Origin: Mycobacterium sp. 050128
Lineage (GTDB): Bacteria; Actinomycetota; Actinomycetes; Mycobacteriales; Mycobacteriaceae
Direction of reading: 5' to 3'
Length of the DNA: 64,000 bases
Assembly (NCBI RefSeq): GCF_036409155.1
Contig: NZ_JAZGLW010000002.1
Coordinates: 310,001-374,000 of the forward strand
The position numbers were made by a program, and so were the translations under genes. Numbering within the stretch: position 1 is the first letter of the stretch; the number at the start of each line of letters is the position of its first letter. Positions 53,350 through 62,463 of the stretch are shown here, piece after piece. The notes below the pieces were generated by a model. It was not told the DNA's origin. It made no database searches and worked only from the letters and a program-made list of their open reading frames with translations.

Positions 53350-54958
53350 GTTCGGCCTCCATCCTTGCTCGAATATCTTGGCGGAGATCGCCTTTGGCGA
53401 TCTTTCCGCCGGACGACCGGGGTATTTCGTCGACGACGATGAGGCGTTCGGGCAGCAGTTCCTTGGAAACCCCCAGTGCCAGCAGATGGCTGACGAGTGC
53501 GGGCAGGTCGAGGGTCGCGGAGTCGGCGAGTTCGGCGTAGAGGCAGACCCTTTCGCCGAACACCGGATCCGGCATCGCCACCGCCGCGGCGAGGGCAATT
53601 GCGGGGTGAGTCATCACGGCGTCCTCGACCTGCGCTGCGCTGATGTTCTTGCCGGCCCGCAGAATGAAGTCGGACGTTCGGCCGGTGATGGTCAGGTAGC
53701 CCTCGGCGTCGAGCTCGCAGATATCGCCCATCAACATCCAGCCGTCGCGAGTGAACAGCTTGTCGTGGTCGGTACCCCCGAGATAGCCGAGGCTGGTCGC
53801 CGGGCCTCGACATGCCGGCTGACCCCGACCCGTCGCGGTGACGTCTTGATCCCCGTCGAAGAGCCGGACCGCCATTTCGGGAACGATCCGGCCGCCGGTG
53901 CGCAGTCGACGATCCCGCGGGTCGTCCACGGTTGTCGCACTGAGCAGGCCGGTTTCATTCGAGCCATAGAACTGCAGGATCTTCGCGCCGGTGAGCTCTT
54001 CGAATTCGGCCGCCGGCCGGTACGGAATCGCCTCACCGCCGGTGAAAACGACGCGCAGCGAGCTCAGGTCGTAGTCGCGGGACGCGCGGTCGGCCATCAG
54101 CATCGTCAATTGCGAGCTGACGCAACATAATACGGTCACGTTGTGCCGGGCTATCGCCTCACACGCCGCGGGCGCGGTGAAGCGATCCAGGATCACCGCG
54201 CTGGCGCCGAGATAGATCGGGGTGGTGTGGCTGGTCCATATACCGAAGCCGAAAGGCATGGGGATGACCGGCAGGAACACGTCGTCGGCGGTCAACAGCC
54301 CGTTGGAGACGGCCTTCTGGTGAAAGTAATGCCACCGATTCTGCGTATGCACTACACACTTGGGCAGGCCGGTGGTCCCCGACGTGGAGTTGATCAGGAA
54401 GACGTCGTCGGGACCGAGTTGAGATTCCGCGGCGACCGTGTTGGGACGCACGTCGCTGTTCAGGCGCGGCGCTGCGGCATCCTTGCTCAGGATCAGCAGG
54501 GACACCGATGACTCTGTGGCGGCCCGGGCCGCGTCATCGCTGTGCTTGGGGTCGCTGATCAGGATCTTCGGCGCGGCGTTGCGTAGCAGCGCCCCGACCT
54601 CACGGGTGCCGGCGCGCGCGCCGATGCCGACGACGACGGCGCCACAACGCTCGATCCCAACGAACAGCACGTGGATCGCGCTGGAGTCGCCGTGCCACAC
54701 CGCAATTCGGTCTCCGCGCGCGATGCCGATACCGGCCAGCTGGCCCGCCAAATTATCTGCCGCAGAATCGAATTCGCGCCATGTCAGTGAGGTGCCGGGT
54801 TCGTCGGAATAAGCAACGCGGTCCGGTGATCGTTCGGCGTTGCGCCGCACCGCGTCCGACAGCGTCGAGTCGGACCACCATCCGGCCGCGCGGAACAGGG
54901 CCGGGTCCTCGTCGGTGAATGCCGGCGAGCCCACGGTATCCAGTTCACCGGCGCTCAT
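53336..54958 (-). CDS. Acyl-CoA synthetase / AMP-dependent ligase (FadD-like)
   Basis: 540-residue ANL adenylating enzyme. The P-loop is LINSTSGTTGLPKCVVHTQNR, A5 is LQFYGSNETGLL, A7/A8 are MLMGDICELDAEGYLTITGRTSDFILRAGKNIS and the C-terminal catalytic Lys is in PRSSGGKIAKGDLR. It resembles benzoate- or cyclohexanecarboxylate-type CoA ligases more than long-chain FadDs, but the substrate is not certain. ATG 54958 is chosen over a TTG at 54964. First gene of a FadD-aldolase-amidohydrolase set. Confidence 0.9.
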   Translation of the reverse strand: MSAGELDTVGSPAFTDEDPALFRAAGWWSDSTLSDAVRRNAERSPDRVAYSDEPGTSLTWREFDSAADNLAGQLAGIGIARGDRIAVWHGDSSAIHVLFVGIERCGAVVVGIGARAGTREVGALLRNAAPKILISDPKHSDDAARAATESSVSLLILSKDAAAPRLNSDVRPNTVAAESQLGPDDVFLINSTSGTTGLPKCVVHTQNRWHYFHQKAVSNGLLTADDVFLPVIPMPFGFGIWTSHTTPIYLGASAVILDRFTAPAACEAIARHNVTVLCCVSSQLTMLMADRASRDYDLSSLRVVFTGGEAIPYRPAAEFEELTGAKILQFYGSNETGLLSATTVDDPRDRRLRTGGRIVPEMAVRLFDGDQDVTATGRGQPACRGPATSLGYLGGTDHDKLFTRDGWMLMGDICELDAEGYLTITGRTSDFILRAGKNISAAQVEDAVMTHPAIALAAAVAMPDPVFGERVCLYAELADSATLDLPALVSHLLALGVSKELLPERLIVVDEIPRSSGGKIAKGDLRQDIRARMEAEHEHA

Positions 54959-55018
54959 TACCAAATGATAGGAAAGCTATGCGCGAATCGGTTGGCGGGC
55001 CGAAATTGCGCTATCCGG

Positions 55019-55339
55019 CTACGGATGTTGCGGCAACGGAAGAGGATCTCCCGGACCATGCACAAGCCGCGGGGGGTGCTTCGGGGGCGGCGGCCTGTCG
55101 GGATTGATCGGCCCACAGTTCAGGCCGGAAATACAGCCGCCACCGCCACCGACGGGTTTGACCCGCAGGGCGCCGCCACCATCCCCTGGCGGCGCGGGAA
55201 CCACGGTCGACGAAGGCGTCGTCGCGCTGCGCTGCGACTGGTCAGGTGCGTCAATACCGCCGAACGCCAGGGCAAGTACGGCGGCACCAGCGCACAACGC
55301 GGCTGCCGTCCTGCCTATGTAGATCGCCACCCCATCCAC
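55019..55339 (-). CDS. Small exported Pro/Gly-rich protein
   Basis: About 106 residues from the GTG at 55337-55339, which has AGAGG upstream. A hydrophobic N-terminal segment (GRTAAALCAGAAVLALAFGG) could be a signal peptide or anchor; it is followed by a Ser/Thr/Pro linker, a poly-Gly/Cys motif (GGGGGCISGLNCGPI) and a Pro/His-rich end. The GGGGC-x5-C arrangement with Pro tail recalls small mycobacterial exported proteins of unknown role. It lies 60 bp downstream of the region upstream of FadD, divergent from the next membrane protein. Confidence 0.55.
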   Translation of the reverse strand: MDGVAIYIGRTAAALCAGAAVLALAFGGIDAPDQSQRSATTPSSTVVPAPPGDGGGALRVKPVGGGGGCISGLNCGPINPDRPPPPKHPPRLVHGPGDPLPLPQHP

Positions 55340-55510
55340 AGTAACCTCTTCGCGCAAATCTGTTGGCCGACTACAGCCCGTGCGCCGGGACTAGCCCCGC
55401 AGCACTACCACACGCTGCGGCAAGAGTCCTGCCCGTGCGATTACGTACGTGCCGAATTTTAGACGTTGTGCGGCATGCTGTGTAGAGCCACAGCCGAGGG
55501 GACGGTCGTT

Positions 55511-56053
55511 ATGGAAATCAGGCAATCTGCCCTGTCGTCGGGACTGCAAGGCAAACGACTCTGGCCGGGCGTGCTGTGCGGCGCGGCCGCGGGTGCCGCG
55601 GGCACCACCACGCTGAATGTCATCACCTACCTCGACATCGCGGTGCGGGGCCGTCCGACCAGCAGTACACCGGAACGAACCGTCGAAGCCATGGCGAGGC
55701 TGTTCGGCCTCACGGTTCCCGGCAGCGGCGACGTGCTCGCCAACCGGATCTCGGGCCTCGGCGCCCTCACCGGGTATGCCGCGGGCATTGGCATGGGCAT
55801 CATCCTCGGGGTGGCGTATGCCCTGGGCTGGCGGCCCGGACTACTGGTCGCCACGCTGGTGGCATCGGTGATCGCCCTGGTGGGCACGAACGGACCGATG
55901 ACCGTTCTCGGGGTCACCAACCCGCTCACCTGGAGTCCCGTCGACTGGATCAGCGATCTGATTCCGCATCTCGGCTACGGCATAGTCACCGCCCTGTTGC
56001 TGCACTACCTCGCACCACTGGGCGGGCCACCGGACGAAACGCACGCAGGCTGA
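55511..56053 (+). CDS. Multi-pass membrane protein of unknown function
   Basis: 180 residues with about four membrane helices: residues ~17-40 (PGVLCGAAAGAAGTTTLNVITYLDIAV), ~80-105 (GLGALTGYAAGIGMGIILGVAYALG), ~110-128 (LLVATLVASVIALVGTNGPM) and ~150-168 (LGYGIVTALLLHYLAPL). No transport motif is recognised. ATG 55511 has GAGGGGA about 9 nt upstream; the earlier frame from 55466 is not needed. It precedes a degenerate alpha/beta-hydrolase gene. Confidence 0.75.
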   Translation: MEIRQSALSSGLQGKRLWPGVLCGAAAGAAGTTTLNVITYLDIAVRGRPTSSTPERTVEAMARLFGLTVPGSGDVLANRISGLGALTGYAAGIGMGIILGVAYALGWRPGLLVATLVASVIALVGTNGPMTVLGVTNPLTWSPVDWISDLIPHLGYGIVTALLLHYLAPLGGPPDETHAG

Positions 56054-56223
56054 CGCGACAGCTCGTTCGCCATCTGACGCAGACGGATGGGCGGCGCGTG
56101 CACGGATGCTTTCTGTCCGCTGCGGTGTTCAACTTTGAAATCGAAGATGGCGTATGTCCGGAACGGGAAAGGATTACGGCACATGGCCGCAATCAACTGC
56201 CAAGGCTGGCCGGGACGGCTCGC

Positions 56224-56587
56224 GTGAGCACCGTAGAGGTCACCGGGCTGTTCGAGCATTATCGCTCATCCGGCCGTACCTTCACGGCCGGCGGCATTTC
56301 GTCGTTCGCCCTTGACGACGGCCCGCCGGACGCACCCCCGGTGGTATGCGTGCATGGCGTCCCATCCTCGGCTTACCTATACCGCAAGGTGGTACCGGCG
56401 ATTGCCGCCAGCGGATTACGCGCCATTGCGACGGGCGCGCATTCCTGAAGATCATGCGCGGTTTCGAACTGAACACGCCGCGGGCGTGACAGAGCCAATC
56501 CTGTTGCCGGGTAAGCACTTTCTACAAGAGGATTACCCTCAGGAGATCGCGGACGCGGTCACTCATTTCGCGACGAGTCACAGCTAA
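56224..56587 (+). pseudogene. Internally deleted alpha/beta-hydrolase (haloalkane dehalogenase-like)
   Basis: GTG 56224 starts VSTVEVTGLFEHYRSSGRTFTAGGISSFAL and continues with PPVVCVHGVPSSAYLYRKVVPAI, the HG oxyanion motif of alpha/beta hydrolases, but the frame ends at 56448 (TGAHS). A second frame then reads FLKIMRGFEL, and a third gives the family C-terminus EPILLPGKHFLQEDYPQEIADAVTHF to a TAA at 56585-56587. The nucleophile elbow and most of the core are missing, so at least two deletions have removed roughly two thirds of the gene. Overlaps the convergent SDR by 4 bp. Confidence 0.8.
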
Positions 56588-57324
56588 CCCTGGATCGTGG
56601 GTCGGATGGTGATGTCCCCGATCTCCACATCGTCGGGCTGCTCGATCGCGAACGCGATGGCGCGTGCGACGGCATCCGGCGGAATACCGAAGTCGTTCAT
56701 CGTGCGCCGGATCTGTTCGCGCAACGCCACATCGTCGATGGAGCTGTCGAGTTCGGTGTCGACGAAGCCCGGGGATATCGACGTCGTGCGCACCACGCCG
56801 TCGGTCGACTCTTGGCGCAGGCCTTCCATCACGGTGCGCACGGCGTTCTTGGTAGCCGCGTAAACCGCCATGGTGGGCACGATCTTCAGCCCGGCCGTCG
56901 ACACCGTCGTCACGAAATGTCCGCGGGCCTGGCGGCGAAATACCGGGAGCGCCGCGGCGAATCCGTGCAACACCCCGCGCAGGTTGACGTCGATCATCGC
57001 CGCCCAACCGTCGACGTCGCGCTCCGAGATCGGGCCGATCTTGCTGATCCCGGCGTTGCTCACCAACACATCGAGTCGATCGAACTGATCGAGCGCGGTT
57101 CCGACGAGCCGCTCGAGGTCCTCGCGGCGGGTGACGTCGACTCGGCAGGTGCCAGCCTGTCCCCCGCGCTCGCGGATAGCCCCAGCGATCTCGTCAAGGC
57201 GTTCGACTCGTCGCGCACCGAGGATCAATCGTGCGCCGCGTTCGGCGAGCAGACGCGCGGTCGCCGCACCGATCCCGCTGCTCGCCCCGGTCACGGCCAC
57301 AACCTTGCCTTCGATACCCGTCAT
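56584..57324 (-). CDS. Short-chain dehydrogenase/reductase
   Basis: 246-residue classical SDR with VAVTGASSGIGAATARLL (residues 8-25), GARRVERL (suggesting NADP), LVSNAGIS (Ser replaces the usual first Asn of NNAG), catalytic Ser in TTVSTAGL and Tyr/Lys in YAATK. It ends GDITIRPTIQG, as in serine 3-dehydrogenase/YdfG-like members. The ATG at 57322-57324 is divergent from the EamA-like transporter; its stop runs into the hydrolase pseudogene. Confidence 0.9.
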   Translation of the reverse strand: MTGIEGKVVAVTGASSGIGAATARLLAERGARLILGARRVERLDEIAGAIRERGGQAGTCRVDVTRREDLERLVGTALDQFDRLDVLVSNAGISKIGPISERDVDGWAAMIDVNLRGVLHGFAAALPVFRRQARGHFVTTVSTAGLKIVPTMAVYAATKNAVRTVMEGLRQESTDGVVRTTSISPGFVDTELDSSIDDVALREQIRRTMNDFGIPPDAVARAIAFAIEQPDDVEIGDITIRPTIQG

Positions 57325-57407
57325 CGCTGTCCCTTCGCACCCGTGAATTCCCCACCGCGCCAGTGTCTACCCGGATTCGGGATCGTCCGCCGCCCAACGA
57401 ACTCGGC

Positions 57408-57421
57408 TACTGTCACCTCTG
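57408..57421 (+). promoter_or_regulatory. Candidate -10 for a leaderless transporter mRNA
   Basis: TACTGT at 57408-57413 lies 7 nt before the GTG at 57421, matching a leaderless arrangement. No ribosome binding site is seen before that GTG. Confidence 0.4.
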
Positions 57422-58266
57422 TGCTGATCGGATTCCTGCTCGCTCTGGGTTGTTCGGTGTGCTACGGCACCGCCTCGGTACTGCAGGCTGTCGCGGCGCG
57501 GTCGGTGGAATCGGGCGGCAAATCCGGTGTCGACGCGATGCTGCTGCTACGCGCCGTGCGGCAGTGGCGCTACATCGCGGGCATCGGCCTGGACGGCGTC
57601 GGCTTCCTGCTGCAGGTCGCGGCGCTTCGCCTGGTGCCGATCTACGTCGTCGCCGCAGCGCTGGCCGCCTCGATCGCGGTCACCGGCATCGTGTCGGCGT
57701 GGGTGCTCAAGGCTCGGCTGTCCAAGGCCGAGTGGACCGCGATCGGTGTTGTTTGCGTAAGCCTCTTCGCGCTCGCTTCTGCGGCCGGGCCAGGCCACTT
57801 CCGGCATGGGCCAGCCGGACTCGGCTGGGCGCTGATCGTCGTCGCCGCCGCCATCTTCCTCGTCGGCGCCGTCGCCGGCCGGTTGCCCGACCGCGAACGT
57901 GCGCTCGTCCTGGGCCTCGGCGCCGGAAGCGGATTCGGCGTCGTCGAGATCGGAGTGCGCCTGCTCGACGAGATCGATCCGACCAAGTCCGCGTTCTACG
58001 CCAGCCCGGCGCTGTACGCCGCGGCCGCAGGCGCCGCCGCGGGGTTTCTGTTGTTCACCTCCGCCCTGCAACGGGGATCGGTCACCACCACGGTGGCCGC
58101 GATGGTCGTCGGAGAAACCATCGCGCCGGCACTTGTCGGCGTGCTGTGGCTGGGTGACACGGCGCGGCCCGGTTGGGGGTGGTTGGTCGTCTTGGGATTC
58201 GTTGTGGCCGTAGGCGGCACGCTGGTCCTGGCCCGATTCGGCGAGGCGCCCAGTACCGCGGAGTGA
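57421..58266 (+). CDS. EamA/DMT-superfamily membrane transporter
   Basis: 281 residues with about ten membrane helices in two repeats, e.g. LIGFLLALGCSVCYGTASVLQAVAA at the start, YIAGIGLDGVGFLLQVAALRLVPIYVVAAALAASIAVTGIVSAWVL, and VAAMVVGETIAPALVGVLWLGD and WGWLVVLGFVVAVGGTLVLA at the end. DMT proteins export metabolites or act as magnesium/nucleotide-sugar transporters; the helix layout fits the EamA group with no substrate clue. GTG 57421 is preferred over the long upstream frame. Convergent with FadD, 1 bp apart. Confidence 0.85.
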   Translation: MLIGFLLALGCSVCYGTASVLQAVAARSVESGGKSGVDAMLLLRAVRQWRYIAGIGLDGVGFLLQVAALRLVPIYVVAAALAASIAVTGIVSAWVLKARLSKAEWTAIGVVCVSLFALASAAGPGHFRHGPAGLGWALIVVAAAIFLVGAVAGRLPDRERALVLGLGAGSGFGVVEIGVRLLDEIDPTKSAFYASPALYAAAAGAAAGFLLFTSALQRGSVTTTVAAMVVGETIAPALVGVLWLGDTARPGWGWLVVLGFVVAVGGTLVLARFGEAPSTAE

Positions 58267-58267
58267 G

Positions 58268-59872
58268 CTAGGACGGCGCATCTTCTGAAACCGGTTGTGT
58301 CGCAATCGTATACGTCGTGCCGCGCGGTTCCCGGGTCAGCAGTAAGCCACCCTCGGCGTCGATGCCGGCGGCGATCAGCTCGCGCTTGAGGATCTTGTTG
58401 GTGGCGGTCGCCGGAAGATCGTCGTTGATGCGCACGTAGCGTGGCCAGGCCTTCGGTGACAGATCGCTCTGGGTGGCCAGGAACTCCTCGAAATCGGTTG
58501 GCCGCAAATCCGTCCCGCGACGAAGCACCAGCGCCGCCATTACTTGGTCGCCGACCCGCTCGTCGGGCACGGCATACACGGCGACCTGGCTGACCTGCGG
58601 CAGTCGTTCCAGGATCCGCTCGATCGGCGCGGCCGCGAGGTTCTCGCCGTCCACCCGCATCCAGTCGGAGGTGCGGCCGGCAAGGTAAATGAAGCCGTCG
58701 GCATCGCGATAGGCCAAATCGCCCGCCCAGTACATGCCGTGTCGCATCCGCTCGGCGGTGGCGTCCGGATCGTTGTAGTAGCCGACGAACGGCCCCGCTC
58801 CCGTGGTGTTGACCAGCTCACCGACAGCGTCGTCGAAGTTGGTCAGGGCGCCGTATTCGTCGAACTGCGCGACCGCACACTCCTTCAAAGTTGTGGGGTC
58901 GTAGATGCTGACGCCGGGATACGGCTTGCCGATCGAGCCGGGCGGGGTGCCGTCCTCGCGCACCACGATCACCGCGAACTCGCTGGACCCAAAGCTGTCG
59001 ACCACCCGGCAACCGAAACGCCTTGCAAATTCCGTGATATCGCGATCGGTGGCCTCGTTGCCGAACGCCATGCGCAGTGTCGTGTCGGCGTCGTCGGGAC
59101 GCTCGGGGGTGGAAAGGATCAGGGCAAGGGGCTTGCCGACGTAATTCAGATAGGTCACGCCGTAGCGGCGGACATCCTCGATGAACCGCGACGGCGAAAA
59201 CTTGACGGGGACCATCAGCGCCCCGCTGCCGATCGCGACGGCCCAGCCGGCGGCAACGCCGTTGGAGTGAAACAGCGGCATCGCCAGATAGCAGACGTCG
59301 GCCGCCGTGACGTCGTACTGAAAGACCAGGCTGGCGCCACACATGATCGCCATTCCGTGTGCGAACCGCACAGCCTTGGGATTGCCGCTGGTTCCGGACG
59401 TGAAGATCATCATGAACGTGTCGGCGGCGGTGACCTCGCGATGCGGAGTCATGGGCGGCGCCGCGGCCACCGCCTCGGCGTAGCGCACCGATCCCACATT
59501 CAGAACCTGAATTCCCTTGAGGTCCAAGCCTTCCAACAAGGGCAGGTGCTCATCGTCGATCAGCAGAATCTGGCAGTCGGAGCGCTGGATATCGGAAAGC
59601 AGCGCGGCCCCGCGGCGGGTGGTGTTGAGCCCGCACAGCACATAGCCGCCCAGCGCGGCGGCGGCCATCGCGCGCAGCATCGGCGGGGAATTGCCCAGCG
59701 CGGCACCGACGTGCAATGGGCGATCCGGGTCGGCGAGGGTCATCACCGCCGCCGCCTCAGCCTCGGCCTCGGCCAGGTGCTCGCGCCACGTCCAGGTCAC
59801 CTCGCCGTGTGCGATCGCGGGCGTGTCGTCATGCCTGCGCAGCCGCAATAACTGCTGAACCGTCTCCGGCAC
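58268..59872 (-). CDS. Acyl-CoA synthetase, FadD1/FadD17-like
   Basis: 534-residue ANL ligase. The P-loop is MMIFTSGTSGNPKAVRF; YLAMPLFHSNGVAAGWAVAIGSGA, VDSFGSSEFAVIV, YWAGDLAYRDADGFIYLAGRTSDWMRVDGENLAAAPIERIL and the final ATATNKILKRELIAAG (catalytic Lys) follow. The start and the TTRRGAALLSDIQRSDCQ segment match mycobacterial FadD17/FadD1-type enzymes, which act on steroid-derived or branched acids. It forms acyl-CoA from an acid and ATP. Starts 4 bp after the Baeyer-Villiger-type gene, so it is in the same operon. Confidence 0.92.
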   Translation of the reverse strand: MPETVQQLLRLRRHDDTPAIAHGEVTWTWREHLAEAEAEAAAVMTLADPDRPLHVGAALGNSPPMLRAMAAAALGGYVLCGLNTTRRGAALLSDIQRSDCQILLIDDEHLPLLEGLDLKGIQVLNVGSVRYAEAVAAAPPMTPHREVTAADTFMMIFTSGTSGNPKAVRFAHGMAIMCGASLVFQYDVTAADVCYLAMPLFHSNGVAAGWAVAIGSGALMVPVKFSPSRFIEDVRRYGVTYLNYVGKPLALILSTPERPDDADTTLRMAFGNEATDRDITEFARRFGCRVVDSFGSSEFAVIVVREDGTPPGSIGKPYPGVSIYDPTTLKECAVAQFDEYGALTNFDDAVGELVNTTGAGPFVGYYNDPDATAERMRHGMYWAGDLAYRDADGFIYLAGRTSDWMRVDGENLAAAPIERILERLPQVSQVAVYAVPDERVGDQVMAALVLRRGTDLRPTDFEEFLATQSDLSPKAWPRYVRINDDLPATATNKILKRELIAAGIDAEGGLLLTREPRGTTYTIATQPVSEDAPS

Positions 59873-59876
59873 TGTC

Positions 59877-61490
59877 TCACTTTCCCTTTGATCTCGTCGT
59901 CAGTACCAACCCGGCGTAATTGTGTTGGGCCACCTCTTCGCAGTGGCGCCGGTAGGTACCGAACCCTCCGATGTAGGGCATGAAGGTGCGCTTCTTGCCT
60001 TCGATGTTGACACCCAGGTACCAGGACGACGCGGCCTTGGGGAACAGCGTGCGCTCGGCGGCCCGAGCCACCTGATCGGTCCACGCCAGGGCCGCGTCGA
60101 GGCGCGGCTCGACCTCGCTCACCCCCCGTTGTCGCGCGGCTCGAATCAGGTCAATGACCCAGTCGACCTGAACCTCGGCGTGCAGCACCATGTTCGCCAG
60201 CACCGACGGACTGCCCGGCCCGCTGATCGTGAACAGATTCGGCAGCCCAGGCACCATCAGACCGAGGAAGGTCAGCGGCCCGTCATGCCAGATGTCGCGC
60301 AGTCGCTCTCCGCCGGGTCCGCACGGGTCGATTCGCGTCAACGCTCCCGTCATGGCGTCGAAGCCGGTGGCGAAGATCAGCACCTCGAGCGGATAGGTCG
60401 CCTCGCTGGTGCGCACCCCATGCGGGGTGATCTCTCGGATGGGCTCGCGGCGCAGGTTCACCAGCCGCACATTGTCGCGGTTGAAGCTGGCGTAGTAGCC
60501 GTTGTCCGTGCAGATCCGTTTGGTTCCGATCGCATGGTCGACCGGAATGAGATCGGTTGCGACGACGGGATCGGTGACGATCTCCCGGATCCGCTCCTCG
60601 GCGAACCGCCGGGCGACGTCGTTGGCGGCCAGGTCGCTGGTCTGGTCGGGGAAAGTCTTCGCGAAAAGAACGCCACCTTCGCGCCAGCGCTTCCACAACG
60701 CCTCGGCCTGCTCCTCGGGTTCGGTATCGACGGCGTTCTTGGGGTAGGTGCCGTGCGGTGTCCCGGCCGACGCGTACGCCGACGCCCGGCGACGCTCGGG
60801 ATACTGCTCCTGGATCTCTCGTTGCTCCTCGATCGACCACGGCCGGTTGGGCATTGGAATTGTGTAGTTCGCTGATCGCTGAAACACGACGAGGTTCTGG
60901 GCCTCGGCGGCAACGATCGGCGCCACCTGGATCCCGGATGATCCCGTGCCGATCAGGCCCACCAGCTTGTCGCGCAGATCGGGATCTTCGCGTGGCCACG
61001 CGGCCGTGAAATAGACCTCGCCCGAAAAATCCTCGACGCCCGGGATATTGGGCCGATTCACCGCCGACAGGCATCCGGTGGCGCACAACAGAAATTGTGC
61101 CGCATATGTTTGTCCGGTCGCGGTCTGGACGTGCCAGCAACGGTCGACCAGGTCGAAGGTGGCACCGACCACGTCGACACCGAATCGGTAATGGCGACGC
61201 AGATCGAATCGGTCGGCGACGTGCTGCAGGTAAGCCAGGATCTCGGGCTGAGCTGCGAAGCGCTCGCTCCACTGCCAGCTCTTCTGCAGGTCGTCGTCGA
61301 AAGAGTAGGAATAGTCCGCGCTTTCGACGTCGCATCGCGCTCCCGGATAGCGATTCCAGTACCAGGTGCCGCCCACATCGGGGGCCGCCTCGACGCCGAT
61401 CACCGACAGGCCCGATGTCGCGAGCCGGTGCACGGCGTAGAGCCCGGCGAACCCGGCACCGATCACGATGACGTTACTTACCTCGGTCAT
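59877..61490 (-). CDS. Baeyer-Villiger-type flavin monooxygenase with Phe for the fingerprint His
   Basis: 537-residue class B flavoprotein monooxygenase of the cyclohexanone/phenylacetone monooxygenase type. FAD motif GAGFAG (11-16), VGGTWYWNRYPGARCDVES, NADPH motif GTGSSGIQ and the C-terminal FMPYIGGFGTYR are present. It inserts oxygen next to a ketone to give an ester or lactone. The fingerprint FxGxxxHxxxWP reads FSGEVYFTAAWP, with Phe (codon 61008-61010) for His. The ATG overlaps the esterase stop by 4 nt, so a ketone-to-ester-to-acid/alcohol sequence with that hydrolase is plausible (inference). Confidence 0.92.
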   Translation of the reverse strand: MTEVSNVIVIGAGFAGLYAVHRLATSGLSVIGVEAAPDVGGTWYWNRYPGARCDVESADYSYSFDDDLQKSWQWSERFAAQPEILAYLQHVADRFDLRRHYRFGVDVVGATFDLVDRCWHVQTATGQTYAAQFLLCATGCLSAVNRPNIPGVEDFSGEVYFTAAWPREDPDLRDKLVGLIGTGSSGIQVAPIVAAEAQNLVVFQRSANYTIPMPNRPWSIEEQREIQEQYPERRRASAYASAGTPHGTYPKNAVDTEPEEQAEALWKRWREGGVLFAKTFPDQTSDLAANDVARRFAEERIREIVTDPVVATDLIPVDHAIGTKRICTDNGYYASFNRDNVRLVNLRREPIREITPHGVRTSEATYPLEVLIFATGFDAMTGALTRIDPCGPGGERLRDIWHDGPLTFLGLMVPGLPNLFTISGPGSPSVLANMVLHAEVQVDWVIDLIRAARQRGVSEVEPRLDAALAWTDQVARAAERTLFPKAASSWYLGVNIEGKKRTFMPYIGGFGTYRRHCEEVAQHNYAGLVLTTRSKGK

Positions 61491-62437
61491 ATCGAGACGT
61501 CTTTGTATGCCGGGTGCAAGAGCCGGCGCAGGTCGGCGAAGACCAGTTGCTGCGCCGAGGTCGCGGGCCCGAAGGATTGAATGGTCATGAAGCCGTGGAA
61601 CAGCCCGGGAAAGTCGCGGTGCACGACCGGTACTTCCGCGTTGCGCAGCCGGCGTGCGTAGTCACACCCCTCGCTGTGCAGGGGATCCACCCCGGCGGTG
61701 ACGATCACCGCGGGCGCCAGGCTCGCATGCGAGTGCGCCCGGGCCGGGGCCACCAGGTAGGGCGGGTCCACAACCGTTGCGGCACTGACATATTGACGCC
61801 AGTACCACTGCATCGCCGCCCGCGTGTTGAAGTATCCGGTGCCGTAGCGGTGGTAACTGTCCGTGTCGAACGAGGGATCGATCACCGGGTAGATCAGCAC
61901 CTGCGCGACAGGTTGGGTGACTTGCTGGTCGCGGCACAGGATTGCGGTGACTGCGGCGAGATTTCCGCCGGCGCTGTCACCGGCGACGGCAGTGCGCGTG
62001 GGGTCGATGCCGAGTTCGGCGGCGTGCTCGATCACCCAGCAGAACACTGCGAAAGCGTCGAGCACCGCCGCGGGCGCGGGATGCTCGGGCGCCAGACGGT
62101 AGTCGACGGACACCACGACGGCCTGGCTGCCGCGGGCCAGGGCTCGGCAGAATCCATCGTGGGATTCGATGTCGCAGAAGACGAATCCGCCCCCGTGGTA
62201 GAACACGATCGCGGCACGGTCCGTGGCTGGCGCGCCGCGCGGGCAGTAGACGCGGACGCCGATGGCACCCCCGGGGCCGGGTATCGCGCGGTCGGTGGTG
62301 CTCTCGACGTCATCGATGTTGTTGACCGGCATCCGGCGGGCGGCCGCCGCGGCGCGCGCCTGTGCGCCGGTCATGGTCTCGACGCGCGGGAACCCCGCGT
62401 TCAACTGGTCGAGCATCGCCTGCACGGCATCGTCCAT
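61487..62437 (-). CDS. HSL-family alpha/beta hydrolase (esterase)
   Basis: 316-residue esterase of the hormone-sensitive lipase family. The oxyanion motif is HGGG (81-84), the nucleophile elbow GDSAGG (153-158, Ser155); APAVIVTAGVDPLHSEG supplies the Asp and FPGLFHGFMTIQ the His. The start ATG 62437 (MDDAVQAM) has AGGTG upstream; the frame to 62710 runs into the DUF35 gene. It lies directly upstream of, and overlaps, the Baeyer-Villiger-type gene, where it could hydrolyse the ester product. No signal peptide. Confidence 0.93.
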   Translation of the reverse strand: MDDAVQAMLDQLNAGFPRVETMTGAQARAAAAARRMPVNNIDDVESTTDRAIPGPGGAIGVRVYCPRGAPATDRAAIVFYHGGGFVFCDIESHDGFCRALARGSQAVVVSVDYRLAPEHPAPAAVLDAFAVFCWVIEHAAELGIDPTRTAVAGDSAGGNLAAVTAILCRDQQVTQPVAQVLIYPVIDPSFDTDSYHRYGTGYFNTRAAMQWYWRQYVSAATVVDPPYLVAPARAHSHASLAPAVIVTAGVDPLHSEGCDYARRLRNAEVPVVHRDFPGLFHGFMTIQSFGPATSAQQLVFADLRRLLHPAYKDVSI

Positions 62438-62463
62438 CTGCACCTCCGACCTCACCGTTGAGG

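Noticed and set aside
58544..59851. 435-codon frame antisense to FadD
   Set aside because: Shadow frame; low-complexity His/Arg/Gly-rich product.
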